Origin: Paenibacillus radicis (ex Gao et al. 2016)
GTDB lineage: Bacteria > Bacillota > Bacilli > Paenibacillales > Paenibacillaceae
NCBI RefSeq assembly: GCF_014641555.1
Contig: NZ_BMHY01000002.1
Span: forward strand, 380,996-444,995
Reading direction: 5' to 3'
Length of the DNA: 64,000 bases
Positions 56,001 to 64,000 of this stretch are shown here, piece by piece. A program made the position numbers and the translations under genes. Numbering within the stretch: position 1 is the stretch's first letter; each line of letters starts with the position of its first letter. Under the pieces are notes generated by a model, which ran no database searches, was not told where the DNA came from, and worked only from the letters and a program-made list of their open reading frames with translations.

Positions 56001-58024
56001 GCGAGCAATGGCAATCGATACTCGATAATCTTGCGCCGCAGCCAACGGCAACTTACGCGGGCAAGACGATATTCTCGCTGGCCGAAAAGCATTGGAACAA
56101 CAATCAATGGGAAGACCTTGCAAGACCAATCCCATGGGATGGCAACATTTTGCCGATGGAAAATGTCGTGCCGGGTGATCAAATCGGCTACTACTCGCCA
56201 AATACCGACCTGCAGGTCGCACACAATACGATCTCGGTATTTGTGGACGAAGCGATTGGGGGCGGGAAAAATGGCGCTTGGAGCCAATACAACAACTTCC
56301 CGAAAATTTTCGCCAATGCGGTGAAGGTAAGATATCCGGCGCAGGAAATCGTCGACAATTTTGCACGGACGATTGAAGAACAAATGAAAAACAACTTGAC
56401 GATCACAGACGATTCAGATTTTCACGGTGCCGAGAAAAGCGGTGCTACGGAAGCGATTAACAGCATGCTGCTTCTCAGCAATCTGGGCGTTATGAAGGTA
56501 TTCCCGAACTGGCTCGAAGACCGGGATGCGGAGTTTAAAAATCTTCGTGCCAAAGGCGCCTTTGTCGTATCATCGGCCTATCGGGCTGATACGCAGTCTG
56601 TTCAGTACGTCGATCTGACGAGTGAAGCCGGTCAACCGGTGACAATCGCTTCTCCTTGGGAGAGCGGAATTGTCGTGAAAGATGCAAACGGCAGTGTTAT
56701 TCCGACGGCAGCGGGCACGGCGCCTAACCATGCTGAAGAGATAACCTATACCTTCAACACGACGAAAGGCATGAAGTATCATATTGTTGCGGCTGGAAAT
56801 GATTCAGAAGGTCCGGGAGGCCCAGTTGAACCGAACCCAGGAACAAATAACGGTAGCAGCGGCAATTCCGGAGGTCCTGTAACTGGAGGCGGAAATGGTG
56901 TCGTAAAAGCGCCAGAACCAACTGTAGATGCGGCTGGACTTGCAACGACAAGTATTGATGCGGCTGCGTTCCAGAAAGCTGTTGAAGCGTCTAAGTCGGT
57001 TCGCATCGAAGTGCCGGCTAAAGCCGGGGCTAAAGGTTATGCTGTCAAACTGCCTGCGGGAGCTTTTGCCGATGGGGCATCTGCGTTAAGCATAAAGGTT
57101 GCAACTGATACGGGAACGATCCAGCTCTACTCCGATATGCTTAAGGGTGGAGTGCCGGCAGGCAGTCAGTATGTAACGCTGATCTTGAAAAACGCCGTGC
57201 AGGAAGATATCGGCAACAGACCTGCAGTAGAAATAAGCATTCAAGTAGACGGGGCTGCTGGAGCCTGGAGCAATCCGGATTCACCGATTGCTGTATCGAT
57301 ACCGTATGCTCCAACAGCAGCGGAGCTGGCAGATGCAGAGCATATCGTCGTATGGCAAATCGACGAGGACGGTAACCGGCATATCATCCCGACAGGGAAG
57401 TATGATCCGGCGACAGGCAATGTGACGTTTAAAACGACAGTGCTAGGCACATTTGCAGTCGGCTTTGTTCATAAAAGCTTTAGTGACCTTAACGGCTATG
57501 GCTGGGCTCAGAAAGCCATTGAAGTGATGGCGTCCAAAGGGGTCATTAACGGAGTGTCTCCGGATGCGTACATCCCTTCGGCATCCGTCAAACGGGCGGA
57601 CTTCATTCTTTTGCTGGTGAGAGCGTTGGGTTTAAGCGGTACAGCAAACGGCGGCTCGTTCACGGATGTGCCTGCGGATGCCTATTATGCAGACGCTGTA
57701 GCTATCGCCAAGAAGCTGGGGATCGTAAATGGCGTTGGCAACGGTCAATTCAATCCGGAACAAACCATTTCTAGGCAAGATATGATGGTGATGATTGACC
57801 TTGCAATGGCTGCTGCAGATCATGGGCTGGAGCCGGGATCAGCAGCCGATTTAACAGGCTTCAAGGATAACGGCAGCGTAGCTTCCTACGCAGCGCAAAG
57901 TGCAGCAACGCTCGTGAAGAGCGGTATTGTAGAAGGCTCCGGGGAGCAGATCAATCCCCGCGGCATGGCTACGCGAGCAGAAGCGGCAGTGCTGATCTAT
58001 CGAATTTATAACGCAGCTTTCTAA
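53021..58024 (+). CDS. Giant secreted SLH-anchored glycoside hydrolase (GH95-like) with F5/8 domains
   Basis: Surface enzyme of 1667 aa. Signal peptide (about 1-28); an N-terminal sandwich beginning TALLGNGDVGVTSGG and ISKGDFWAYRG, split by two F5/8 type C (discoidin) modules at about 128-280 and 293-444; a six-hairpin (alpha/alpha)6 domain at about 734-1180 with QWSSDYHMNYNFIATFYG and NEGSWGRNSAVELAVL; a Gly/Pro linker; a beta domain; and three SLH repeats (1487-1667) that bind the wall. ATG 53021 has GGGGAGG 9 bp upstream. The fold suggests GH95 or a related family; substrate probably a fucosylated or plant polysaccharide. Catalytic residues not assigned. Confidence 0.82.
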   Translation: MKRMNLLKRALPIALSVCLVSGGSAWGAPGLERAVQQEEDWSMLQTMISKYYGEWTDTSYDGLFVSTMPKTALLGNGDVGVTSGGDGESKTFYISKGDFWAYRGSPMPIGGITIQKKSHGTQAPDPQTNSLAYQKPVTSSADHPGFSADRAVNGQWSGGYEGWVSPVGNPQWMAVDLGTETTFNRFVVRHDAAARPNETANVTQSFKLQTSADGSNWTDVYTVTGNHDAITDITLPLPVTARYARLYIMKGTQETTSDSIQNPRTRIGQFELYNNPDLVDQQNTPQQPEEQGSLTLNKTVTASGSHYTLTPDRAINGAWSPNSGYEGWTSGYHGDGQPGPWWLEVDLGESKVFNRFVVQHDGAARPGESANNTKDFELQTRNSAEEEWQTAYQVEGNTSATTDVRLDESVTARYVRLYITTGTQGTTDDSANYPRARIGQFELFNEEADAGGEQPQEPEENFKVYDLGGSFDLSRYVIRLGHASSIGVEASEDGISWAKIGEQIGSNGKKVIDVTTDSFTARYIRVTADKASTISQLSAFETPGLNRFKPEGKLHEIQNILDAQVQTEMEIAGTPLSMKTWTSATENVIITELTSEGTSPIDVQAQLWAKSGNAQLPVTATSDGSSVTVTRQTTIDSRDAEDANAHVSKAALTTKVIGADGVAVSSDADKGEGTIEFALAPGQTVYLVTAVGGGGRTYNSDGELLQAAEPEVQAVNLLHDIAGAADIQALHGQHLDWWKNFWLTSYITMDTTDPKLDTLMKYYYAAQYVLGSSIREDKVAPGLYSIWHTTDGSQWSSDYHMNYNFIATFYGVNSSNRAWMGLPAIDAILDYAGEGAKNAASTDHLLNLSEGEHGEQVRHFVEAKIAKGDIDPTNGIADALLYPVSIGPWGMKLERSYSYYGQLLDAIFSTYTLIEYYDYTQDENFLPVMYDYLKQCLALYEAWLEKEDGKYVLYSAYNEGSWGRNSAVELAVLKNTLSHAIKASSKLNIDAGKREQWQSILDNLAPQPTATYAGKTIFSLAEKHWNNNQWEDLARPIPWDGNILPMENVVPGDQIGYYSPNTDLQVAHNTISVFVDEAIGGGKNGAWSQYNNFPKIFANAVKVRYPAQEIVDNFARTIEEQMKNNLTITDDSDFHGAEKSGATEAINSMLLLSNLGVMKVFPNWLEDRDAEFKNLRAKGAFVVSSAYRADTQSVQYVDLTSEAGQPVTIASPWESGIVVKDANGSVIPTAAGTAPNHAEEITYTFNTTKGMKYHIVAAGNDSEGPGGPVEPNPGTNNGSSGNSGGPVTGGGNGVVKAPEPTVDAAGLATTSIDAAAFQKAVEASKSVRIEVPAKAGAKGYAVKLPAGAFADGASALSIKVATDTGTIQLYSDMLKGGVPAGSQYVTLILKNAVQEDIGNRPAVEISIQVDGAAGAWSNPDSPIAVSIPYAPTAAELADAEHIVVWQIDEDGNRHIIPTGKYDPATGNVTFKTTVLGTFAVGFVHKSFSDLNGYGWAQKAIEVMASKGVINGVSPDAYIPSASVKRADFILLLVRALGLSGTANGGSFTDVPADAYYADAVAIAKKLGIVNGVGNGQFNPEQTISRQDMMVMIDLAMAAADHGLEPGSAADLTGFKDNGSVASYAAQSAATLVKSGIVEGSGEQINPRGMATRAEAAVLIYRIYNAAF

Positions 58025-58095
58025 ACAGGGGCAGGGCTCCTTTGCTTTCACGGAATAATTTGATACAATGACGACAACGTCTGATGATTTTATGG

Positions 58096-58152
58096 GGATG
58101 TCTCTTGTGAATGGCTGCTGATGCCAGTTCACGTACAAGAGGCATCCTTTTC
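58096..58152 (+). terminator. Intrinsic terminator
   Basis: GGATGTCTCTTGTGAA and TTCACGTACAAGAGGCATCC form a long imperfect stem followed by TTTT. It separates the enzyme gene from the yesM-yesN unit. Confidence 0.75.
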
Positions 58153-58290
58153 TATTCCTTTTACAGGGCAATCGGTCGGCAAACTGCAAAGGATAAGTCG
58201 TAAAGTCAGTAGCGGAAGCTTGAGAGAAGCGCTATCCTATATAAACTAACCGGATTAAAGATGAGGATGAACGGTAAATGGAGGAGACAG

Positions 58291-60078
58291 ATGCGAAAAA
58301 GGCTGTTGGAGCTGCCATGGAATTCGCTTAGATTTAAGCTTGTGCTGGGCCTGTTGGGCGTGACGGTTCCGCTGATTGTGCTGCTTCTTGTTAACAGTCA
58401 ATATAGCGTCAATGTCGTACACCAGCAGGTAGCATCGTCTAATCAGAACCTGATATCCATTTATATGAAACAAATTGACGGACAGCTTGCCGAGGCCGAA
58501 CGGCATATAGCCGGACTGGCATTTTCGGAGACGAGTGTCCAGCAGATGAATGCTCCAAGAACAGAGGATGAATATATGCTGGCGAAGAGCGGCGTGTCAC
58601 GACGATTGAGCGCGGATCTTTCACTTTACCCTGCCATTGATGGTTTCTATGTCTATTCGTCAACCAAGAATGATGTTGTGGATGCCTACCGGCCATCTAT
58701 GTCTTACGAGAATCTGTCCCAGTTACGGGAAATGTTCACGTCGGCCATTCGCGATCTTGAAAGGCTGCCTTCGCAGCGCACTAGCGGATGGAAAACCATA
58801 CGGGATGGTGACGATGCGTATCTGCTCCGTGTGATTAAGGACGGAAATTTATATATTGGAGCTTGGTCGAAGGCAGGAAGGCTGCTGGGTCCGCTGGATT
58901 CCGTTCAAACCGGACCGTCTGGCGCGGTGCTTCTGGTAGATGGGGAAGGGGAACAGCTTGCTGCAACACGGAAACTGGATGCGAAAGGACTGAATTTCAA
59001 GAACGACTTTAACCGCTATTACTTATCTGGAGACAAGAAAGATTTTCTCGTAGTCGGTCAGATGTCGAGCAGAGGGGACATGGCTCTTGTCGCGGTTATG
59101 TCGGACAAGACGCTTCTGCAAAATTTGCCTTACTTGAACAAAGCGGCTTCGCTAGTCGTGCTGATCGCGCTGTTCATGCTTCCATTAAGCTATTGGCTGT
59201 TGCGCAGAGTGCTGCTCCTTCCGCTTTGGCGTATCGTGTCCGCAATGCGGAGAATCGGCGAGGGGAATTTTAATTTTCGTATGGAAACAGGGTCGGCAAC
59301 GGATGAATTTCGTCTTGTTAACGAAACGTTCAACCGGATGATTTTGCAGATTGAGGAACTGAAAATTCATGTTTATGAGGAGCAGCTCAGCAAGCAGAGG
59401 GTGGAGCTGAAGCAGCTGCAGCTTCAAATTAATCCGCATTTTTTTATGAACACGCTTAATATTTTGTACACGCTAGCCCAGCACAAGCGATATGAGTTGA
59501 TTCAGGAGCTGACAATGTATCTCGTTCACTATTTCCGTTATTTGTTCCAGAGCAATCATCCGCTTGTACTGCTAAAGGATGAATTAGCGCATGTCCGTAA
59601 TTATCTGAACATACAGCGCTTGCGCTTTCCTCATTATTTGAACGTCGATATACAGGTGCCCGATTATTTGGGGAATACGCCGATTCCTCCGCTCATGCTG
59701 CAGACGATCGTTGAGAATTCGATTAAGCATGCGTTGAAGACGGATAAGCCCATTACGCTTTCTATCGAAGCAGATGTAGACGAACTGGCAGAGGTTCCGA
59801 TGGTTTGCCTTGTTATTAGTGATAATGGTGAAGGCTACTCGGAAGAAGCGCTGGAAGCCATCCGTTCAGGAGAACGGCTAGTGGATAATAATGGCGAGCA
59901 TATTGGCTTATGGAACGTACGCGAACGCCTCCGTCTTCAATATGGAGAGCTGGCAAGGCTGGACTGTTATAACGATGACCCTCATGGTGCCGTTACGGAA
60001 ATTACGGTTCCATTAAACCCGGTACAGGAAGAAAAGGAGATGACTTCCCATGCGACGCTTGCTGATCACGGACGATGA
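58291..60078 (+). CDS. YesM-type sensor histidine kinase
   Basis: Membrane histidine kinase (595 aa). TM1 (about 12-36), extracellular Cache-like domain, TM2 (about 290-312), HAMP, the phosphoacceptor His383 in QINPHFFMNTLN and HATPase_c with VENSIKHAL and SDNGEGYS. ATG 58291 is chosen because GGAGGAG lies 5 bp upstream; the frame extends to 58261. The 3' end overlaps the response regulator by 29 bp. In Paenibacillus such pairs sense oligosaccharides for the adjacent transporter. Confidence 0.9.
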   Translation: MRKRLLELPWNSLRFKLVLGLLGVTVPLIVLLLVNSQYSVNVVHQQVASSNQNLISIYMKQIDGQLAEAERHIAGLAFSETSVQQMNAPRTEDEYMLAKSGVSRRLSADLSLYPAIDGFYVYSSTKNDVVDAYRPSMSYENLSQLREMFTSAIRDLERLPSQRTSGWKTIRDGDDAYLLRVIKDGNLYIGAWSKAGRLLGPLDSVQTGPSGAVLLVDGEGEQLAATRKLDAKGLNFKNDFNRYYLSGDKKDFLVVGQMSSRGDMALVAVMSDKTLLQNLPYLNKAASLVVLIALFMLPLSYWLLRRVLLLPLWRIVSAMRRIGEGNFNFRMETGSATDEFRLVNETFNRMILQIEELKIHVYEEQLSKQRVELKQLQLQINPHFFMNTLNILYTLAQHKRYELIQELTMYLVHYFRYLFQSNHPLVLLKDELAHVRNYLNIQRLRFPHYLNVDIQVPDYLGNTPIPPLMLQTIVENSIKHALKTDKPITLSIEADVDELAEVPMVCLVISDNGEGYSEEALEAIRSGERLVDNNGEHIGLWNVRERLRLQYGELARLDCYNDDPHGAVTEITVPLNPVQEEKEMTSHATLADHGR

Positions 60079-61690
60079 ATTCATTACTGCAGAAGGAATC
60101 AAGCATGCGGTTGACTGGACTAGACTGGGCATCTCACATGTGTTCACTGCATATAGCGCCCCGCAAGCTAAGGAGATATTTAATCGCGAACCGATCGATA
60201 TTCTATTATGCGACATTGAGATGCCGCAAGGTAACGGACTGCAGTTATTGGAGTGGGTTAGGGAGCATCATCCTGCTGCCGAGACGATCTTTCTTACCTG
60301 TCATGCTGACTTCCATTATGCCAAGCAGGCGATTCAGTTAGGCAGCTTTGATTATCTGCTGAAACCGGTGCTATATGCTGATTTGGAAGCCGTAGTAAAG
60401 CGTGCACTGCAAAAAATTGATGAAAATCAGCGGTTGAATGAATTCAGTCAGTTCGGGAAATATTGGATGCAATATCAGCCGCTGCTTATCGAGCGATTCT
60501 GGCTCGATATATTGAAGCAGTCAATCCCAAGCGATCCCCGCGAAGTGGCCAGAGTTGCCGAGGAGCGCAATATTCCGTATTCCGAAGACATGCTGTTCCT
60601 GCCTGCCTTGATTCATATTCGCCGCTGGCACAAATCCTATTCGCTTCGGGATGTGAAGATCATGGAGTATGCGATTAGGAAATCAGCGGAGGAGATGGTC
60701 GTCGTAAGACCGGACAACGGGCTGGTAGTCTCTATCGGAGACGGATTTCTGCTGGCGCTGCTCAGCGGAGAAGCCAATCAGCCCGAATCCGCTTCGCTGA
60801 ATGAGCGCAGCGAGGCGTATATTACAGCTTGCCGCGATTATTTTGCATGCGATGTATCCTGTTACATTGGTGAGATTGTGCGCGGGCACGAGACGGCAGC
60901 CATGTACGGCAGACTGCTGGCGCTTGACGCCAACAATGTTGCTTATGACAGCAAAGTCTTTCACCTCGGGCAGGCGCGAGTCCCGGCACTCTCTATCCAG
61001 CAGCCGATGCTGGATATGACCGTATGGGCAGCGATGCTCGAAGGCGGCTCAATAGAGAAAGTGCTGGCGGAAGCGGAGGCTTATATCGAGAAGCGCATTC
61101 ATTCGGATGAGCTGACACCGGAGTCGTTAAATCCATTCCTGCAGGATGTGCAGCAAACGGTCTATTATGTGCTTCAAGTAAAAGGCATTCAGGCGCATCA
61201 GCTGTTTGGGGATCGTCATTCCATGGAGCTGAGCGCAAGAGCGACCCGTTCGGCAACCGATGCGCTTTCATGGCTCAAGCATCTGATCAGCACTTCCATG
61301 ACCTTCGCAGCCGACGTGGAGCATTCCCCTAACGTTGTTGATAAAGCGATTGCGTATATTCACCAGCATCTATCGGAAGTTATTTCGCGTGAGGAGATTG
61401 CCAGCCATGTATTTCTGAACCCGGATTATTTGACCCGCCTTTTCAAGAAGCAGACCGGACTGTCAATATCGGAGTATGTGCTCAAGCATCGGCTTGGAAT
61501 TGCTGCAGAATTGCTGGGCAGCACAGAGATGTCGATCAGCGCAATTGCGGGCAGGATCGGTTATGCGAACTTCTCGCACTTCTCCCGGATGTTCAAGAAG
61601 TATATGAATATGAACCCGCTTGAATATCGGCAGGAGCAGCAGGAAAGAAAGAAGTCCAAAAGTCGGGAAAGTGGCAGTGAGAGGTCGTGA
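60050..61690 (+). CDS. YesN-type response regulator (CheY-AraC)
   Basis: Response regulator (546 aa) with a receiver domain (DD in ITDDEFITAEG, Asp55 in ILLCDIEMPQGNG, Lys in YLLKP), a middle domain and a C-terminal AraC HTH (HVFLNPDYLTRLFKKQTGLS, YANFSHFSRMFKKYMNMNPL). ATG 60050 has AAGGAG 10 bp upstream, inside the kinase gene (29-bp overlap), so the two are translationally coupled. It probably activates the binding-protein/permease operon and perhaps the GH95-like enzyme. Confidence 0.9.
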   Translation: MRRLLITDDEFITAEGIKHAVDWTRLGISHVFTAYSAPQAKEIFNREPIDILLCDIEMPQGNGLQLLEWVREHHPAAETIFLTCHADFHYAKQAIQLGSFDYLLKPVLYADLEAVVKRALQKIDENQRLNEFSQFGKYWMQYQPLLIERFWLDILKQSIPSDPREVARVAEERNIPYSEDMLFLPALIHIRRWHKSYSLRDVKIMEYAIRKSAEEMVVVRPDNGLVVSIGDGFLLALLSGEANQPESASLNERSEAYITACRDYFACDVSCYIGEIVRGHETAAMYGRLLALDANNVAYDSKVFHLGQARVPALSIQQPMLDMTVWAAMLEGGSIEKVLAEAEAYIEKRIHSDELTPESLNPFLQDVQQTVYYVLQVKGIQAHQLFGDRHSMELSARATRSATDALSWLKHLISTSMTFAADVEHSPNVVDKAIAYIHQHLSEVISREEIASHVFLNPDYLTRLFKKQTGLSISEYVLKHRLGIAAELLGSTEMSISAIAGRIGYANFSHFSRMFKKYMNMNPLEYRQEQQERKKSKSRESGSERS

Positions 61691-61773
61691 ACGGGGCAGT
61701 TAGGTGCACCTATTCTTTCTACAATGAGATTAGGCTTTACTATTGCATCCTAATAAAAAGCGGGGGAATTTCA

Positions 61774-63291
61774 ATGAAGAAAGTTCGTTTTACAACGTTA
61801 ATTTTGCTGCTTGCCTGTTCGCTGGCTTTGACAGCCTGTGGAAGCAACAACAAGGGCGGTACAAATGACAGCCAATCTTCGAAAGCGCCGGAAGGCAAGG
61901 TTGAGGAACTGACAGTAGCTTTCCCGATGGTCTCATCGGCACAGCAGGACATTCAACTCGTTGAAGACGCAGTCAACAAGATTACAGAGCAAAAAATCCA
62001 AGCACGAGTCAAATTTCTGCCGATCAGCGCAGGGGAATGGCAGCAGCAGACCAATCTGCTGTTCACGAGCAATGAGAAGCTGGACTTGATGTTCGTTAAC
62101 GGAAGCCTGTACAGCGGCATGGTAGCCAAAGGACAGCTGGTTCCGATTGATGATCTCCTCTCCAGATATGGCGGCGGTATTACCAAAGCTCTGGGCGACT
62201 ATCTTCAGGTTGCGCGATTAAAGGACGGTATTTATGCCGTGCCGACGATCCGTGATCTGGCGACCAGCTATGGAATCACCTTCCGCAAGGATTTGGCAGA
62301 CAAGTACAGCATTGACGTAAGCAAACTGAATACGATGGAAGATATTGAGCAGGCGTTCAAGACGATTAAGGACGGAGAAGGCGGAGATTTCACCCCGCTT
62401 ATTCCTTCCGGAGTCGGCGCAACGTATCTGGAGAACTATTTGACCTATGATCGTCTTGGTGACGGCATCGGTATTCTTCCGGACTACGACAACGGCTTGA
62501 AGATTGTTAATTTGTATGAGACAGATATGTATAAAGAGCAGCTGAAGCGTATTCGGGACTGGTATTTAAAAGGCTATATTATGAAAGATTCTGCGACGAA
62601 CAAGCTGTCGACGTTCGAATTGCTAAGATCCGGCAAGGGCTTTGCTTATTTCGCAGCGCTGAAGCCGGGCTTTGAAGAGCAGGAGTCGCAAGCTTCGGGT
62701 GTTCAGGTCGTTACCAAGGAATTGCTGCCGGCGATCGCAACAACAAGTACGGTTACTGGCGCGATGTGGGGCATTCCCGTCAATACGAAGCTGGAAGGCA
62801 AGGCAATGGAGTTCCTTAATCTCATGTATGAAGATAAAGATATTATCAATCTGTTCGATTGGGGCATCGAGGGCAAGCACTACGTGAAAGTGCCGGGAGA
62901 AGACAATGTCATCGACTATCCAGAAGGTGTAACTGCGCAGACAACGGGCTATAACATGCCGCTTGGCTGGCTCTTCGGCAATCAGTTCTTGTCGTACGTA
63001 ATGAAGGGGAAAGATGCGGATATTTGGAACAAGATGGATGCATTCAACAAAAATGCGGCACATTCCAAAGCGCTTGGATTCAGCTTTGACGCTGCCCCGG
63101 TAAAAACAGAGTATGCAGCGGTCATGAACGTAATTACGCAGTACAAGCTTGCGCTTGAAACGGGCAGTGTTGATCCTGACAAGGTGCTTCCTGAATTTAT
63201 TAACAAGCTCAAATCAGCTGGTGTAGATAAAATTATTCAAGAGAAGCAGAAGCAGCTGGATGCCTGGGCGCAAGCTGGCGGAAGCAAGTAA
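61774..63291 (+). CDS. Extracellular solute-binding lipoprotein (family 1, LipO/LplA-like)
   Basis: Oligosaccharide-binding lipoprotein (505 aa). Signal peptide with lipobox LTAC; PBP type 2 fold with LLFTSNEKLDLMFVNGSLY, LSRYGGGITKAL and WGIPVNTKLEGKAMEFLNLM. ATG 61774 is chosen because GGGGGAA lies 5 bp upstream and a signal peptide begins there; the frame back to 61687 overlaps the regulator. Size and composition match the LplA-type proteins that pair with LplB/YtcP-type permeases. A terminator follows, so it may be made in excess over the permease. Confidence 0.92.
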   Translation: MKKVRFTTLILLLACSLALTACGSNNKGGTNDSQSSKAPEGKVEELTVAFPMVSSAQQDIQLVEDAVNKITEQKIQARVKFLPISAGEWQQQTNLLFTSNEKLDLMFVNGSLYSGMVAKGQLVPIDDLLSRYGGGITKALGDYLQVARLKDGIYAVPTIRDLATSYGITFRKDLADKYSIDVSKLNTMEDIEQAFKTIKDGEGGDFTPLIPSGVGATYLENYLTYDRLGDGIGILPDYDNGLKIVNLYETDMYKEQLKRIRDWYLKGYIMKDSATNKLSTFELLRSGKGFAYFAALKPGFEEQESQASGVQVVTKELLPAIATTSTVTGAMWGIPVNTKLEGKAMEFLNLMYEDKDIINLFDWGIEGKHYVKVPGEDNVIDYPEGVTAQTTGYNMPLGWLFGNQFLSYVMKGKDADIWNKMDAFNKNAAHSKALGFSFDAAPVKTEYAAVMNVITQYKLALETGSVDPDKVLPEFINKLKSAGVDKIIQEKQKQLDAWAQAGGSK

Positions 63292-63315
63292 GGTCTAACG
63301 AGTTCAAATACGATC

Positions 63316-63348
63316 AAATCCGACCAACGCTGTTGGTCGGATTTTTTT
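63316..63348 (+). terminator. Intrinsic terminator between SBP and permease
   Basis: AAATCCGACCAAC and GTTGGTCGGATTT form a perfect 13-bp stem with a 3-nt loop and TTTTT tail. Partial read-through would give more binding protein than permease. The permease may also have its own promoter in 63350-63480. Confidence 0.88.
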
Positions 63349-63496
63349 GTCTCTATTTCGATTATTGCGTGTATGCGAGTAGTCGGCAAAACGCATAACA
63401 GAGGTCGGATTGGCGGTAGTGGCGACCCTCAGATATTAGCTAACATAAAGGAAGAACACGGCGCTTAAAAGCCGCACAGAGAAAGGGGAGAATGCC

Positions 63497-64000
63497 ATGA
63501 GCGCGCTCACGCAACGCAGAAAGTGGATGAAGATTTGGCGGTATTGGCCGCTGTACCTGATGATGTTACCGGGATTGGCATACATGGTACTCAACAATTA
63601 TTTACCGATGTTTGGCTTATCGATCGCCTTTAAGGATATTGACTACCGCAAGGGCATCTGGGCAAGCGATTGGATCGGTTTTAGAAACTTTGAATTTTTG
63701 TTCAAAACCGATGATGCCTTCATTATTACCAGAAACACGCTGCTGTACAATGGGGCCTTCATCGTATTAGGGCTCGGAATTGCTGTAGCGATTGCGATTT
63801 TGCTGAACGAGATTCGCAATAAGTTTGCTGCAAGGCTGTATCAGAGCCTGATCATTTTGCCGTTCCTGATCTCCATTATTCTGGTCAGCTACCTTGTCTA
63901 CGCGATGCTTAGCATCGACACCGGCTTCGTCAACAAGACCTTGCTTCCGATGCTTGGCATCGATTCAATCTCCTGGTACAGCGAGCCGAAGTATTGGCCA
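63497..64000 (+). CDS. Carbohydrate ABC permease, LplB/YtcP-type (partial, 3' end outside window)
   Basis: First 168 residues of a MalF-like inner-membrane permease of the LplB group. The start MSALTQRRKWMKIWRYWPLY is followed by LMMLPGLAYMVLNNYLPMFGLSIAFKDID (MLPGLAYMVLNNYLPMFGLS in short), the signature N-terminus of this family, then WIGFRNFEFLF and two further helices. ATG 63497 has GGGGAG 7 bp upstream. The frame is open to the last base. A second permease should follow. It partners the lipoprotein at 61774. Confidence 0.92.
   Translation, partial: MSALTQRRKWMKIWRYWPLYLMMLPGLAYMVLNNYLPMFGLSIAFKDIDYRKGIWASDWIGFRNFEFLFKTDDAFIITRNTLLYNGAFIVLGLGIAVAIAILLNEIRNKFAARLYQSLIILPFLISIILVSYLVYAMLSIDTGFVNKTLLPMLGIDSISWYSEPKYWP

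Overview
The window is a low-to-moderate GC Firmicutes chromosome segment, most likely Paenibacillus or a close relative (Paenibacillaceae). The evidence is a T-box-controlled argS, a 38-residue YjcZ-type sporulation peptide, two YesM/YesN two-component pairs next to carbohydrate ABC transporters, an SLH-anchored giant glycoside hydrolase, a chitinase with FnIII and chitin-binding modules, and frequent TTG/GTG starts behind strong AGGAGG sites. No phage, insertion sequence, rRNA, tRNA or CRISPR array was seen.

Layout. 1-9909 is one + strand catabolic cluster: an SsuABC/TauABC-type importer, a RutA-like flavin monooxygenase, a RutB-like isochorismatase-fold amidase, an M20-type amidohydrolase, two flavin reductases, a TetR regulator with an extra C-terminal domain, and a 14-TM exporter. 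It looks like an oxidative pathway for an unidentified N-heterocycle or amide. 10023-17055 holds a luciferase-like oxidoreductase, two small hypothetical genes, a stand-alone fabF divergent from an MmyB-type regulator, an SDR, and argS with its T-box. 17565-21379 holds yjcZ and a PspA/DUF350/DUF4178/DUF4247 envelope-stress operon with an ECF(SigW)-like promoter. 21519-29204 holds an esterase, a DMT transporter preceded by DnaA boxes, a DUF2642 gene, two peptidases and proline dehydrogenase. 29271-35151 holds P5C dehydrogenase and glpP-glpK-glpD with a terminator leader in front of glpD. 36421-41216 holds a chitinase and an MFS pump with a divergent PadR regulator. 41329-49553 is a sugar regulon: YesN, YesM, a membrane-anchored sugar-binding protein, then an RbsA/RbsC/RbsB-type importer, laid out like XylFII-LytS-YesN. 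49688-52601 holds a YitT protein, an SLC45-like MFS and a GDPD. 52802-64000 is a polysaccharide-utilisation region: a GH95-like SLH enzyme, YesM/YesN, a lipoprotein binding protein and an LplB-type permease cut by the window end.

The most unusual feature is non-coding. A composite 204-bp element occurs in four intergenic loci (around 12.0, 18.2, 24.7 and 35.5 kb). Each copy has six short RCGAA-N-TTCGY dyads placed at offsets 0, 21, 72, 114, 165 and 187 around a central GTGAAC/GTTCAC-type palindrome at offset 94. Spacing is kept to within a base between loci although the ~33-nt linkers differ completely in sequence. Eight full-length copies and one deletion derivative were aligned by hand. I do not recognise this as a named repeat family.
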